Origin: Clostridiales bacterium
Lineage (GTDB): Bacteria > Bacillota_A > Clostridia > Oscillospirales > Oscillospiraceae
Length of the DNA stretch: 16,498 bases
Assembly (NCBI GenBank): GCA_019410105.1
Contig: DXTB01000024.1
Span: 1 to 16,498, forward strand
Direction: 5' to 3'
Part shown: piece by piece, positions 1 through 6,434 of the stretch
Layout: each line of letters opens with the position of its first letter
Numbering within the stretch: the first letter of the stretch is position 1
Notes under the pieces: model-generated
The model's input: the letters and a program-made list of their open reading frames with translations, nothing else
Told to the model about the DNA's origin: nothing
The model's database searches: none
Translations under genes and position numbers: made by a program

Positions 1-78
1 AGGAAATCTTCTCCGCATAGCAAAAGGCACGTCCGCATATACATGCTGTGAAATGCGTACAGAAGGGAAGATGCCGCT

Positions 79-1104
79 ATGGAAACGGCCTATCAAAAGT
101 GGGAAAAGCGGAGGCAGGAGCGGACGGGCGGGCATAGGCCGGCGCTGTCCCACCGGAGAAAAAAGGGCAGCGTGGCGCTGGGTCCGCGTGAGAAGCGCCG
201 GATGGCGCAGTTGGCAGTATGTCTGGCGCTGTTTCTGGTGGTATTTATCGGAAAAGGAGTATTTCCAGGAAAGCTCGCGGAGGTGCGGGAAACTGTTTTG
301 AGCGCTATTCAGGCCGACACGGATTTCAAAGCTGCGTTTGCGAGCCTGGGCCGGTCGATCTCCGAGGGGGAACCGATTTTGGACACCCTGGGGGACCTTT
401 GGGTGGAGGTCTTTGGCGGAGAGGCTGTCACGGTGCCGGACGGAGAGGGACAGGTGAGCACGCCCCTGTTCCGCGCCCAGGCCGCATTTCTCAGCGGCTT
501 CCCCGCACGTGAGGATGCGGTGAGCCACTGGTTGGGGGAGGCTGGGAAGCCGGAGCCGGTCGCTGTAGAACCAGCGGAGCCCAATACCGTACCGGAACCC
601 ACTCCGGTTCCAACCGCCACGCCGGAGCCGGCCGTAGTCCATGTAGAGTACAACGGTCCCACGCTCCCGGACAACGCCACCATGGACCGCTACAATCTGA
701 ACGCCTTGGGCGTGGGGGAGACGGTAACTCCGGCGCTGGGGTGGGTCTCATCCGACTTTGGCTGGCGGGAACACCCGGTAGACGGTGGTGAGAAATTTCA
801 CAACGGCGTGGATCTGGCAGTGAACGACGGAACGGATGTTCTGGCCTTTGCCGACGGAACCGTAGACTATATCGGCGACAGCCCGATTTACGGTCTCTAC
901 CTCCAGCTCAGCCACCCTGGAGGGCTGAAAAGCTTTTATGCCCATTGCAGCGAGCTGCTGGTTCAGCAGGGGCAGACCGTGGCGGCGGGAGAGCGGGTGG
1001 CCCTCTCGGGTGCCACCGGCAATTCCACGGGGCCCCATCTGCACTTTGAGCTGAAGCTGAACGGAGTGCTGCTCAACCCGCTCTATTATATCGAGACGAA
1101 CTGA
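79..1104 (+). CDS. Membrane-anchored M23/LytM-domain protein, SpoIVFA-like
   Basis: A 341-residue protein with a basic cytoplasmic N-terminus (about residues 1-42), one hydrophobic segment (about 45-62), an extracytoplasmic region, a Pro/Glu/Thr-rich linker (about 158-188) and a C-terminal LytM/M23 peptidase domain (about 215-341). The zinc and catalytic motifs look complete: HNGVD (H241, D245), FYAH (H289) and HLHF (H320, H322). The ATG at 79 follows a GAAGGGAAG ribosome binding site (62-70) at good spacing. The next gene, an M50 intramembrane protease, begins at the base after the stop codon. In Bacillus the pair spoIVFA-spoIVFB has this architecture: SpoIVFA holds SpoIVFB in the outer forespore membrane and restrains its cleavage of pro-sigma-K. 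The SpoIVFA role is inferred from architecture and context. The alternative is a general envelope endopeptidase. The peptidase family call is firm. Confidence 0.8.
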   Translation: METAYQKWEKRRQERTGGHRPALSHRRKKGSVALGPREKRRMAQLAVCLALFLVVFIGKGVFPGKLAEVRETVLSAIQADTDFKAAFASLGRSISEGEPILDTLGDLWVEVFGGEAVTVPDGEGQVSTPLFRAQAAFLSGFPAREDAVSHWLGEAGKPEPVAVEPAEPNTVPEPTPVPTATPEPAVVHVEYNGPTLPDNATMDRYNLNALGVGETVTPALGWVSSDFGWREHPVDGGEKFHNGVDLAVNDGTDVLAFADGTVDYIGDSPIYGLYLQLSHPGGLKSFYAHCSELLVQQGQTVAAGERVALSGATGNSTGPHLHFELKLNGVLLNPLYYIETN

Positions 1105-1704
1105 ATGCTGAGATGGAAACGAGTTGAAATCAGCGCAGGCGCGCTGCTGCTGGGGGCGGCGCTCTACTATTTGGATGAACAGGGTGTACTGCTGATGGCC
1201 TTTTGTGCCTGTGCCCTGCATGAGCTGGGCCACTGGCTGGTCATCCGGGCCTTAGGCGGGCGGGTAACCGCCCTGCGCATCACCTGTGTCGGCGCGGAGA
1301 TGCGTCTCTCCGCCCGCTGTCCGCTGGGCTACTGGCAGCAGATAGCCGCTGCGCTGGCTGGTCCGGCGGTCAATCTGCTGGCCGCCCGGATGGCGGTCGG
1401 GCTTGGGACGGAGGGGGCGTACTGCTTTGCTGGGCTCAATCTGGCGCTGGCCGCATTCAATCTGCTGCCCGCTGTCCAACTGGACGGCGGGCGCATCCTC
1501 TGGTGTATCCTGGCGCTGCTGACCTCGGAGGAACGGGCAGAGCGGCTGCTGCGGGTGCTCTCCTCCGCGCTGGCAGTGGGGCTGGTTCTCGGAGCGCTGC
1601 TGCTGCTCTGGCAGGGGAGGGGAAACCTCACTCTGCTCATTACCGCGGTTTGGCTGCTGGTGCCGCCTGCAGCCAAACCATGCCGAGGGACACGGATGGG
1701 ATGA
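1105..1704 (+). CDS. spoIVFB: M50-family intramembrane zinc metalloprotease, SpoIVFB-like
   Basis: A 199-residue, strongly hydrophobic protein. The first catalytic motif HELGH is at residues 39-43 inside a membrane segment, and the second, LDGGR, at 126-130 (D127 is the third zinc ligand). This is the standard layout of site-2-protease-like M50 enzymes, which cut substrates within or next to the membrane. SpoIVFB in Bacillus releases active sigma-K from its pro-form in the mother cell. The ATG follows the upstream TGA directly (TGAATG), so translation is probably coupled to the M23 partner. Bacillus SpoIVFB is about 290 residues and carries a C-terminal CBS domain. This protein ends soon after its last hydrophobic stretch (about 172-187) and has no CBS domain. 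The family call is firm; the sporulation role is inferred from the pairing. Confidence 0.82.
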   Translation: MLRWKRVEISAGALLLGAALYYLDEQGVLLMAFCACALHELGHWLVIRALGGRVTALRITCVGAEMRLSARCPLGYWQQIAAALAGPAVNLLAARMAVGLGTEGAYCFAGLNLALAAFNLLPAVQLDGGRILWCILALLTSEERAERLLRVLSSALAVGLVLGALLLLWQGRGNLTLLITAVWLLVPPAAKPCRGTRMG

Positions 1705-1713
1705 AAATTCTGC

Positions 1714-1742
1714 TTGCAATCCGTTGAGACTTGTGGTAAACT
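1714..1742 (+). promoter_or_regulatory. Candidate sigma-A promoter of rplS
   Basis: TTGCAA at 1714-1719 and TAAACT at 1737-1742 are separated by 17 bases, and a TGG triplet directly upstream of the -10 gives the TGn extended -10 signature. Each hexamer matches consensus at 4 of 6. It lies just after the M50 gene, giving a leader of roughly 90 bases before rplS. Inferred from sequence only. Confidence 0.5.
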
Positions 1743-1760
1743 ATTGCAGTCTCAATAAAG

Positions 1761-1817
1761 GGTGGTCCTCTGCGGCCGCCGCCAAAGGTAGGCGGCATCC
1801 ATGGCTGCAAGAACACC
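1761..1817 (+). promoter_or_regulatory. Structured leader of rplS, candidate L19 ribosomal-protein leader
   Basis: Three nested helices can be drawn: GGTG (1761-1764) with CACC (1814-1817); TGCGGCC (1771-1777) with GGCTGCA (1803-1809, one G-U pair); and GCCGCC (1778-1783) with GGCGGC (1791-1796) closing a 7-base loop. The helices are separated by an internal loop and a bulge, and the AGGAGG ribosome binding site follows at 1826-1831. Rfam describes an L19 leader family in Firmicutes through which L19 controls its own mRNA. The position and shape fit such an element, but I did not align it to the family. Confidence 0.5.
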
Positions 1818-1841
1818 TATAAACTAGGAGGAAGTTTTAAA

Positions 1842-2183
1842 ATGGATCTCATGCAGGCGTTTAACAACAAGTACCTGAAAGCCGAGCCCCCTGTGGCGGA
1901 AGTGGGCGACACCGTCCGCGTTCACGTCCATATCAAGGAAGGAAACCGCGAGCGTATCCAGGTCTTCGAAGGCACCGTCATCGCCAAGAAGCACGGCGGC
2001 ATCGAGGAGACCATCACCGTGCGCCGCATCTCCTATGGCGTCGGTGTGGAAAAGGTGTTCCCCATCCACGCTCCCACCATTGAGAAGATCGAGACCGTCC
2101 GCAAGGGTAAGGTTCGCCGCGCGAAGCTCTATTACCTGCGCGACCGCGTGGGCAAGAGCGCCAAGGTCAAGGAGCGCATCTGA
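1842..2183 (+). CDS. rplS: 50S ribosomal protein L19
   Basis: A 113-residue protein, the usual length for bacterial L19, which sits at the 30S-50S interface and contributes to intersubunit bridges. Recognisable family stretches include [53 protein letters not shown] and a basic C-terminus. The ATG follows a perfect AGGAGG (1826-1831). The gene is bracketed by its own promoter and leader upstream and a strong intrinsic terminator downstream, so it looks like a single-gene transcription unit. In many Firmicutes rplS follows trmD and rimM; here it stands alone after the spoIVF-like pair. Codon choice is strongly biased to C-ending codons, as expected for a highly expressed gene. Confidence 0.98.
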   Translation: MDLMQAFNNKYLKAEPPVAEVGDTVRVHVHIKEGNRERIQVFEGTVIAKKHGGIEETITVRRISYGVGVEKVFPIHAPTIEKIETVRKGKVRRAKLYYLRDRVGKSAKVKERI

Positions 2184-2196
2184 GTCTTGGATATTG

Positions 2197-2233
2197 GGCT
2201 GTGGAGAGGCAACTGCCTCTCCACAGCCTTTTT
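2197..2233 (+). terminator. Intrinsic terminator after rplS
   Basis: A perfect 14-bp stem (2197-2210 with 2215-2228) closes an AACT loop and is followed immediately by five T residues (2229-2233). It starts 13 bases after the rplS stop codon. This is a textbook Rho-independent terminator. Confidence 0.95.
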
Positions 2234-2311
2234 ATAAGTATTTCTTCTGCAATACTGAGGCTCACATCTCTATACCGCGGAGTATAATATGTGAAAAATA
2301 ACAAATTTAAT

Positions 2312-2340
2312 TTGCGTTTTTCCTTGATATGATGTATAAA
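2312..2340 (+). promoter_or_regulatory. Candidate promoter of the exported amidohydrolase gene
   Basis: TTGCGT (2312-2317), a 17-base spacer and TATAAA (2335-2340) lie in the AT-rich gap between the rplS terminator and the amidohydrolase start. The -10 is good (5 of 6); the -35 keeps only the TTG. It would give a leader of about 90 bases. Confidence 0.45.
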
Positions 2341-2438
2341 ATGTGATACGCTGTGATCATGAAGACTGGAAGGAGGGTAGGGGGCCGCACGCTGATCCAG
2401 GAATTCAGAAAGAAGAATATGATGAGGGAGGAACCATA

Positions 2439-4445
2439 ATGTCACGCAGACGCATTTGTAAAGCTCTCGCCGCATGCTTAGTCCTCGCTACACTTCTCTC
2501 AGCATTCCCTGCAATGGCAGCCGGTACAGAGGCTGCCGACAGCGTATACCGCAACGGAAACATCTATACTGTGGATGAGGCATTTTCCAAGGCCACCGCG
2601 CTGGCGATCAAAGGCGACCGCCTGGTCTATGTAGGCGGTGAGGCCGGTGTGGAGGCTTACATCGGTCCCGATACCAAGGTTGTCGATTTGGGTGGAGAGA
2701 CGGTCATTCCAGGCTTGGTGGAGGGACATATGCACGTGGCTGGCTTGGGCAGCAGTCTGATGAATCTGGACTGCTTCTGGATGCCCAAGCAGGCGATTTT
2801 GGATCTAGTCAAGGCGGCCGCCGAACAGGCAAAGCCAGGGGAATGGATCCAGGGCCGCGGCTGGATGAACACAGTATGGGAGGACACCAGCTACCCTACA
2901 AAGGAGGAGTTGGACGCGGTTGCCCCAAACAACCCAGTATTCCTGACCCGGGCATGCGGGCATATGGGCTGGGCCAACAGCAAGGCCATCGAGTTGGCTG
3001 GGATTACCCCCGATACGCCAAATCCCCAGGGCGGCGAGTACCTGAAGAATGCAAATGGAGAGTTGCTGGGCTGTATGACCGATACCGCCATGAATCCCAT
3101 CCGGGAGCTGATTCCAGAGCTGACGGTGGAGCAGATGCAGGAAGGCCTGCTGAAGGCGCAAGAGCAGCTATTCTCTTATGGGCTGACCTCTGCGATGGAT
3201 GCAGGCAACAGCATTGAGGTATATAACGAGGTCTTTGTACCCCTGTATGAGTCCGGAGAGTTGAAGCTGCGCGTCTACGGGATGATTTCCCACACATCTG
3301 CTGCGGGAGAGACCGCCGAGTATTTGAAGAGCCATCCCATTGACAATGAGAATTACGAGCCTTTATACAACAATCATCTCAGTCTGCGCTGCGTAAAAAT
3401 GTTTGCGGATGGGTCTTTGGGGGCCCGTTCTGCCGCCATGCTGGAGCCCTACTCCGACCGTGAGGGCCATATCGGCGATTACCGCTATACACAGGAACAG
3501 GTGAACGAAGTCGTTAAGGTGGCCTATGACGCCGGTTATCAGATTGCGACCCACTGCATCGGTGACGGCGCCAACAACCAGATGATCAACGCCTATGAGG
3601 CAGCCATCAAGGCCAATCCCCGGGATGACCACCGTCTGCGCATTGAGCACTTCCAGATTGTGGCGCCCGCTGACATTGACCGCGCCATCAGCCTGGGAAT
3701 TCTGCCCTCTATGCAGACTACACACGCTACCTCTGACATGCTGGTGGCGGAGGATCGCGTGGGTAGTGAGCGCATCAAGGGGGCCTATGCCTGGCGTACC
3801 ATTTTGGACAAGGGCAGTGTGATTCCCAACGGCTCCGATGCTCCGGTCGAGCTGGTAAACCCCTACCACGGTATCTATGCAGCCGTGACCCGCACCAACC
3901 GCCTGGGTGAGCCAAAGGGCGGCTGGCATATTGAAGAGGCCATGACCCGTGAGGAGGCCCTGCGTTCCTTTACCAACTGGTCTGCCTATGCAGAGTTCAA
4001 TGAGGATATCAAGGGTTCCCTGGAGGTCGGCAAGCTGGCGGACTTTGCAGTGATTGACCGTGATCTGATGACCTGCCCCGCAGAGTACATCAAGGACACC
4101 CAAGTGCTGCTTACCGTCTCCGGAGGTGAGGAGGTCTACCGCAAGGATGCCTCTGTTCCCACAGTGATGTGGAATGGCCTGGTTCAGTCCTTCAACAACA
4201 AGCTAGTTGTGGAGCCCGGGAAAATCTGGGTTCCTCTGAACGACATTGTGAACGGTATCAGTGCAGAAAAGCGCACAGAAGGCTCCAGCGTTCTGGTTAC
4301 GCTGGATGGCAAGTCGGTTAAGCTGCCCGTCAAGACTGTGGACGGCGTAGAGTATGTCGCCGTGCGCGCCCTCTTTGAGGGCCTGGGCCGCAACGTGACC
4401 TGGTATGCACCCAGTAACTGCGTCTCCATCGGCTGGCTCAAATAG
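2439..4445 (+). CDS. Exported metal-dependent amidohydrolase (YtcJ/amidohydrolase-3 type) with C-terminal copper-amine-oxidase-N-like domain
   Basis: A 668-residue protein. I chose the ATG at 2439 over the one at 2343 because GGGAGG (2426-2431) lies 7 bases upstream and the product then begins with a clean signal peptide (MSRRR, hydrophobic core, likely cleavage near AMA-A at 26-28). The mature protein has an amidohydrolase barrel: GHMH (H97, H99), K320 in VKMFADGSLG as the likely bridging lysine position, H372, H404 in RIEHF and D467 in GSDAPV. An SLEVGKLADFAV segment (527-538) is typical of the family's composite beta domain. Residues about 575-668 resemble the copper-amine-oxidase N-terminal domain common at the end of Firmicute surface proteins (VAVRALFEGLG, then VTW). 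Relatives hydrolyse N-acyl or N-formyl compounds and cyclic amides, but I cannot name the substrate. The gene has its own promoter and terminator. Exported members of this family appear unusual. Confidence 0.88.
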   Translation: MSRRRICKALAACLVLATLLSAFPAMAAGTEAADSVYRNGNIYTVDEAFSKATALAIKGDRLVYVGGEAGVEAYIGPDTKVVDLGGETVIPGLVEGHMHVAGLGSSLMNLDCFWMPKQAILDLVKAAAEQAKPGEWIQGRGWMNTVWEDTSYPTKEELDAVAPNNPVFLTRACGHMGWANSKAIELAGITPDTPNPQGGEYLKNANGELLGCMTDTAMNPIRELIPELTVEQMQEGLLKAQEQLFSYGLTSAMDAGNSIEVYNEVFVPLYESGELKLRVYGMISHTSAAGETAEYLKSHPIDNENYEPLYNNHLSLRCVKMFADGSLGARSAAMLEPYSDREGHIGDYRYTQEQVNEVVKVAYDAGYQIATHCIGDGANNQMINAYEAAIKANPRDDHRLRIEHFQIVAPADIDRAISLGILPSMQTTHATSDMLVAEDRVGSERIKGAYAWRTILDKGSVIPNGSDAPVELVNPYHGIYAAVTRTNRLGEPKGGWHIEEAMTREEALRSFTNWSAYAEFNEDIKGSLEVGKLADFAVIDRDLMTCPAEYIKDTQVLLTVSGGEEVYRKDASVPTVMWNGLVQSFNNKLVVEPGKIWVPLNDIVNGISAEKRTEGSSVLVTLDGKSVKLPVKTVDGVEYVAVRALFEGLGRNVTWYAPSNCVSIGWLK

Positions 4446-4462
4446 TACGATCCAAAGCCGCT

Positions 4463-4495
4463 AAAAAGTGTCCGGCCATTGGCCGGGCACTTTTT
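4463..4495 (+). terminator. Intrinsic terminator after the amidohydrolase gene
   Basis: AAAAAGTG, a G-U pair and CCGGCC pair across an ATT loop with GGCCGG and CACTTTTT, ending in a T-run. The A-run on the 5' side mirrors the T-run, so it could also work on the other strand, although no opposing gene is present. It begins 17 bases after the stop codon. Confidence 0.92.
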
Positions 4496-4509
4496 ATGCG
4501 TCTTTGCCC

Positions 4510-4538
4510 TTTTCAAATACCGGAGCATTGTGTATAAT
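4510..4538 (+). promoter_or_regulatory. Candidate sigma-A promoter of the rbgA operon
   Basis: TTTTCA (4510-4515, 4 of 6) and a perfect TATAAT (4533-4538) are 17 bases apart. They sit directly after the terminator and about 30 bases before the rbgA GTG. The position supports the GTG at 4569 as the real start, since upstream in-frame start codons would precede transcription. Confidence 0.7.
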
Positions 4539-4568
4539 ACAAGAATATTCGGTAGAGAGGGTGAACGC

Positions 4569-5453
4569 GTGAATATTCAGTGGTATCCTGGCCATATGAC
4601 CAAAACCAGGCGGCAGATCCAGGCGGATCTCAAACTGGTGGATCTGGTGGCGGAGATCATAGACGCCCGCATCCCTATCTCCAGCCGTAACCCTGATATT
4701 GACGAACTGGTGGGGGAGAAACCCCGCCTGATCGTACTCAACCGGGCGGATCAGGCCGATCCGGCCATGAACCGGGTATGGACTGACTGGTTCCGCAGAC
4801 AGGGCTGGGCGGTGCTGGAGACCAACGCCAGAGACGGCAAGGGAGTTGGCCAGTTCTCCACCGTCATCCGGCAGGCGCTGAAGGAGAAGCTGGAGCAGTG
4901 GAAGGCCAAGGGGCTGGTGGGCCGCCCCGTGCGGGCCATGGTGGTGGGGGTCCCCAACGTGGGAAAGTCCACCTTCATCAACCAGGTGGCCAAGCGGAAG
5001 TCCGCCAAGGCGGGCAACCGGCCGGGCGTCACCCGGGGCAAACAGTGGGTAAGTGTGGATGCCGGGCTGGAGCTTTTGGATACCCCAGGCATCCTCTGGC
5101 CCAAGTTTGAGGACGAGACTACCGGCATCCATCTGGCCTTTACTGGCGCTGTAAAGGACGAAATCATGGATCTGGAGACCCTGGCCTGTCACCTCATTGA
5201 GCTGCTGGCCCGGCGCTACCCCCAGGCGCTGGCCGAGCGGTATAAGCTGGAGGCTGACCCAGGGCTGCCTGGCTGGGAGCTGCTGGAGCTCTGCGGCAAA
5301 AAGCGGGGCTTCCGGATCTCTGGCGGCGAGGTGGACACCGAGCGCATGGCGAAGGTGCTTCTGGACGAGTACCGCTCCGGCAAGCTGGGAAACTTGACAT
5401 TTGAGACGCCCCAAGATCTGGAGAGCCGGGAGGCGGCCCATGGCAGAGATTGA
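4569..5453 (+). CDS. rbgA: Ribosome biogenesis GTPase RbgA (YlqF)
   Basis: A 294-residue circularly permuted GTPase, close to the roughly 280 residues of B. subtilis RbgA, which completes late 50S assembly (incorporation of L16 and neighbouring proteins). The permuted motif order is visible: G4 as NRAD (58-61) comes first, then G1 GVPNVGKST (127-135), a G2-like PGVTRG (152-157) and G3 DTPG (171-174). The N-terminus IQWYPGHMTKTRR is the family hallmark. The start is a GTG at 4569 preceded by a GAGAGGG purine tract; longer readings would begin upstream of the TATAAT box. It is the first gene of a dense operon, and its last 14 bases overlap rnhB, an association that recurs in Firmicutes. Confidence 0.96.
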   Translation: MNIQWYPGHMTKTRRQIQADLKLVDLVAEIIDARIPISSRNPDIDELVGEKPRLIVLNRADQADPAMNRVWTDWFRRQGWAVLETNARDGKGVGQFSTVIRQALKEKLEQWKAKGLVGRPVRAMVVGVPNVGKSTFINQVAKRKSAKAGNRPGVTRGKQWVSVDAGLELLDTPGILWPKFEDETTGIHLAFTGAVKDEIMDLETLACHLIELLARRYPQALAERYKLEADPGLPGWELLELCGKKRGFRISGGEVDTERMAKVLLDEYRSGKLGNLTFETPQDLESREAAHGRD

Positions 5454-6054
5454 CCGCTGGGCGCTGGAGCGGGCCTGCTGGGCGAGGGGGATCGCCCTGG
5501 TGTGCGGCTGTGACGAGGCGGGGGCGGGCCCGCTGGCCGGCGCGGTCTACGCCGGGGCGGTCATTCTGCCCCCCGAGTGCTCCATTGAGGGACTCAACGA
5601 CTCCAAGCAGGTGACGCCCAAGCGGCGGGATGCCCTGTACGACACGATCCGAACCGTGGCGGTGGCCTGGGCGGTGGCCCGGGTAGAGGCCGAGGAGATT
5701 GACGCCACCGATATCCTCAGCGCCCGCATTAAGGCCATGCAGATGGCCATCGACCGCCTGGAGCCCGCACCCGGCTTTGCGCTGATCGACGGCAACCGGG
5801 ACCACGGCAAAACGGCGGCTATCCTCCTGGAGCACCAGACGGTTGTAAAGGGAGACAGCCTTTCGGCTTCGATCGCCGCAGCCTCTATCCTGGCCAAGGT
5901 GAGCCGGGACCGCTATATGGAGCAGATGGCGGAACGCTACCCGGAATATGAGTTCGAGCGCCACAAGGGCTACGGCACCAAGCGGCACTATGAGCTGCTG
6001 CGCCGGTACGGCCCCTGTCCCATCCACCGGCGGACCTTTTTGAAGAAGCTGTGA
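5440..6054 (+). CDS. rnhB: Ribonuclease HII
   Basis: A 204-residue RNase HII, which cuts 5' to ribonucleotides embedded in duplex DNA and starts ribonucleotide excision repair. The ATG at 5440 has GGGAGG at 5428-5433; it lies inside the end of rbgA, so the genes overlap by 14 bases. The four expected carboxylates are present: D25-E26 in CDEAGAGPLAG, D117 in LIDGN and D139 in VKGDSLSASIAAASILAKVS. LNDSK (52-56) and HKGYGT (175-180) are also typical. The odd point is residue 29: the family motif DEAGRGPLAG normally has Arg there, forming the Gly-Arg-Gly element that reads the RNA-DNA junction, and here it is Ala. The rest of the protein looks intact. Confidence 0.96.
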   Translation: MAEIDRWALERACWARGIALVCGCDEAGAGPLAGAVYAGAVILPPECSIEGLNDSKQVTPKRRDALYDTIRTVAVAWAVARVEAEEIDATDILSARIKAMQMAIDRLEPAPGFALIDGNRDHGKTAAILLEHQTVVKGDSLSASIAAASILAKVSRDRYMEQMAERYPEYEFERHKGYGTKRHYELLRRYGPCPIHRRTFLKKL

Positions 6055-6422
6055 GCGGGGGAGAGGCAAAGCTGCTGGGCCGCTGGGGGGAGGCGCTGGC
6101 GGCGGCGGAGCTGCGGCGAAAGGGCTGGAAGGTCTTGGCGGCCGGATACCGCAGCCGGTTTGGGGAAATTGACCTCATAGCAGCTACTGACAAGTATTTA
6201 TCCTTTATAGAAGTAAAGCTTCGGACGGAGGAGCGCTTTGCCCTCGGACGGGAGGCGGTGGATCGCCGGAAGCAGGCCCGCCTGCGCGCCACGGCGGAGC
6301 TCTATCTGGCGGAGCACCCGGAGGAGGCGCGCCAGCCCCGCTTTGACGTGGCGGAGATCTACGCCCCCCAGGGCACCGCCACCCGCCGCCCCCGGATCAC
6401 CTGGCTTGAAAATGCATTTTAG
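6051..6422 (+). CDS. yraN: YraN family (UPF0102) putative nuclease
   Basis: A 123-residue protein with the YraN signature: GRWGEALAAAEL near the N-terminus (E14), FGEIDLI (E39, D41) and FIEVK (E54, K56), which together make a PD-(D/E)XK nuclease-like active site. The cellular role of the family is not settled; links to DNA uptake or recombination have been suggested. The GTG start overlaps the rnhB stop by four bases (GTGA), so translation is probably coupled. The rnhB-yraN pair is a common bacterial neighbourhood. The central active-site segment (about 6163-6222) is markedly AT-richer than the rest of the gene, with rare codons such as ATA and TTA. Confidence 0.92.
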   Translation: MSGGEAKLLGRWGEALAAAELRRKGWKVLAAGYRSRFGEIDLIAATDKYLSFIEVKLRTEERFALGREAVDRRKQARLRATAELYLAEHPEEARQPRFDVAEIYAPQGTATRRPRITWLENAF

Positions 6423-6434
6423 GGGGAGTTCCAG

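Noticed and set aside
3..20. Tail of an upstream gene ending EIFSA-stop
   Set aside because: Six codons are too few to support a gene, and other frames are also open across this edge.
2466..2477. LAAC at residues 10-13 of the amidohydrolase as a lipobox
   Set aside because: It lies at the start of the hydrophobic core, too close to the N-terminus for a lipoprotein signal. A normal signal peptidase I site near AMA-A fits better.
3363..4103. A 246-codon minus-strand frame opposite the amidohydrolase
   Set aside because: It is fully covered by a well-supported gene on the other strand and has no recognisable motifs.
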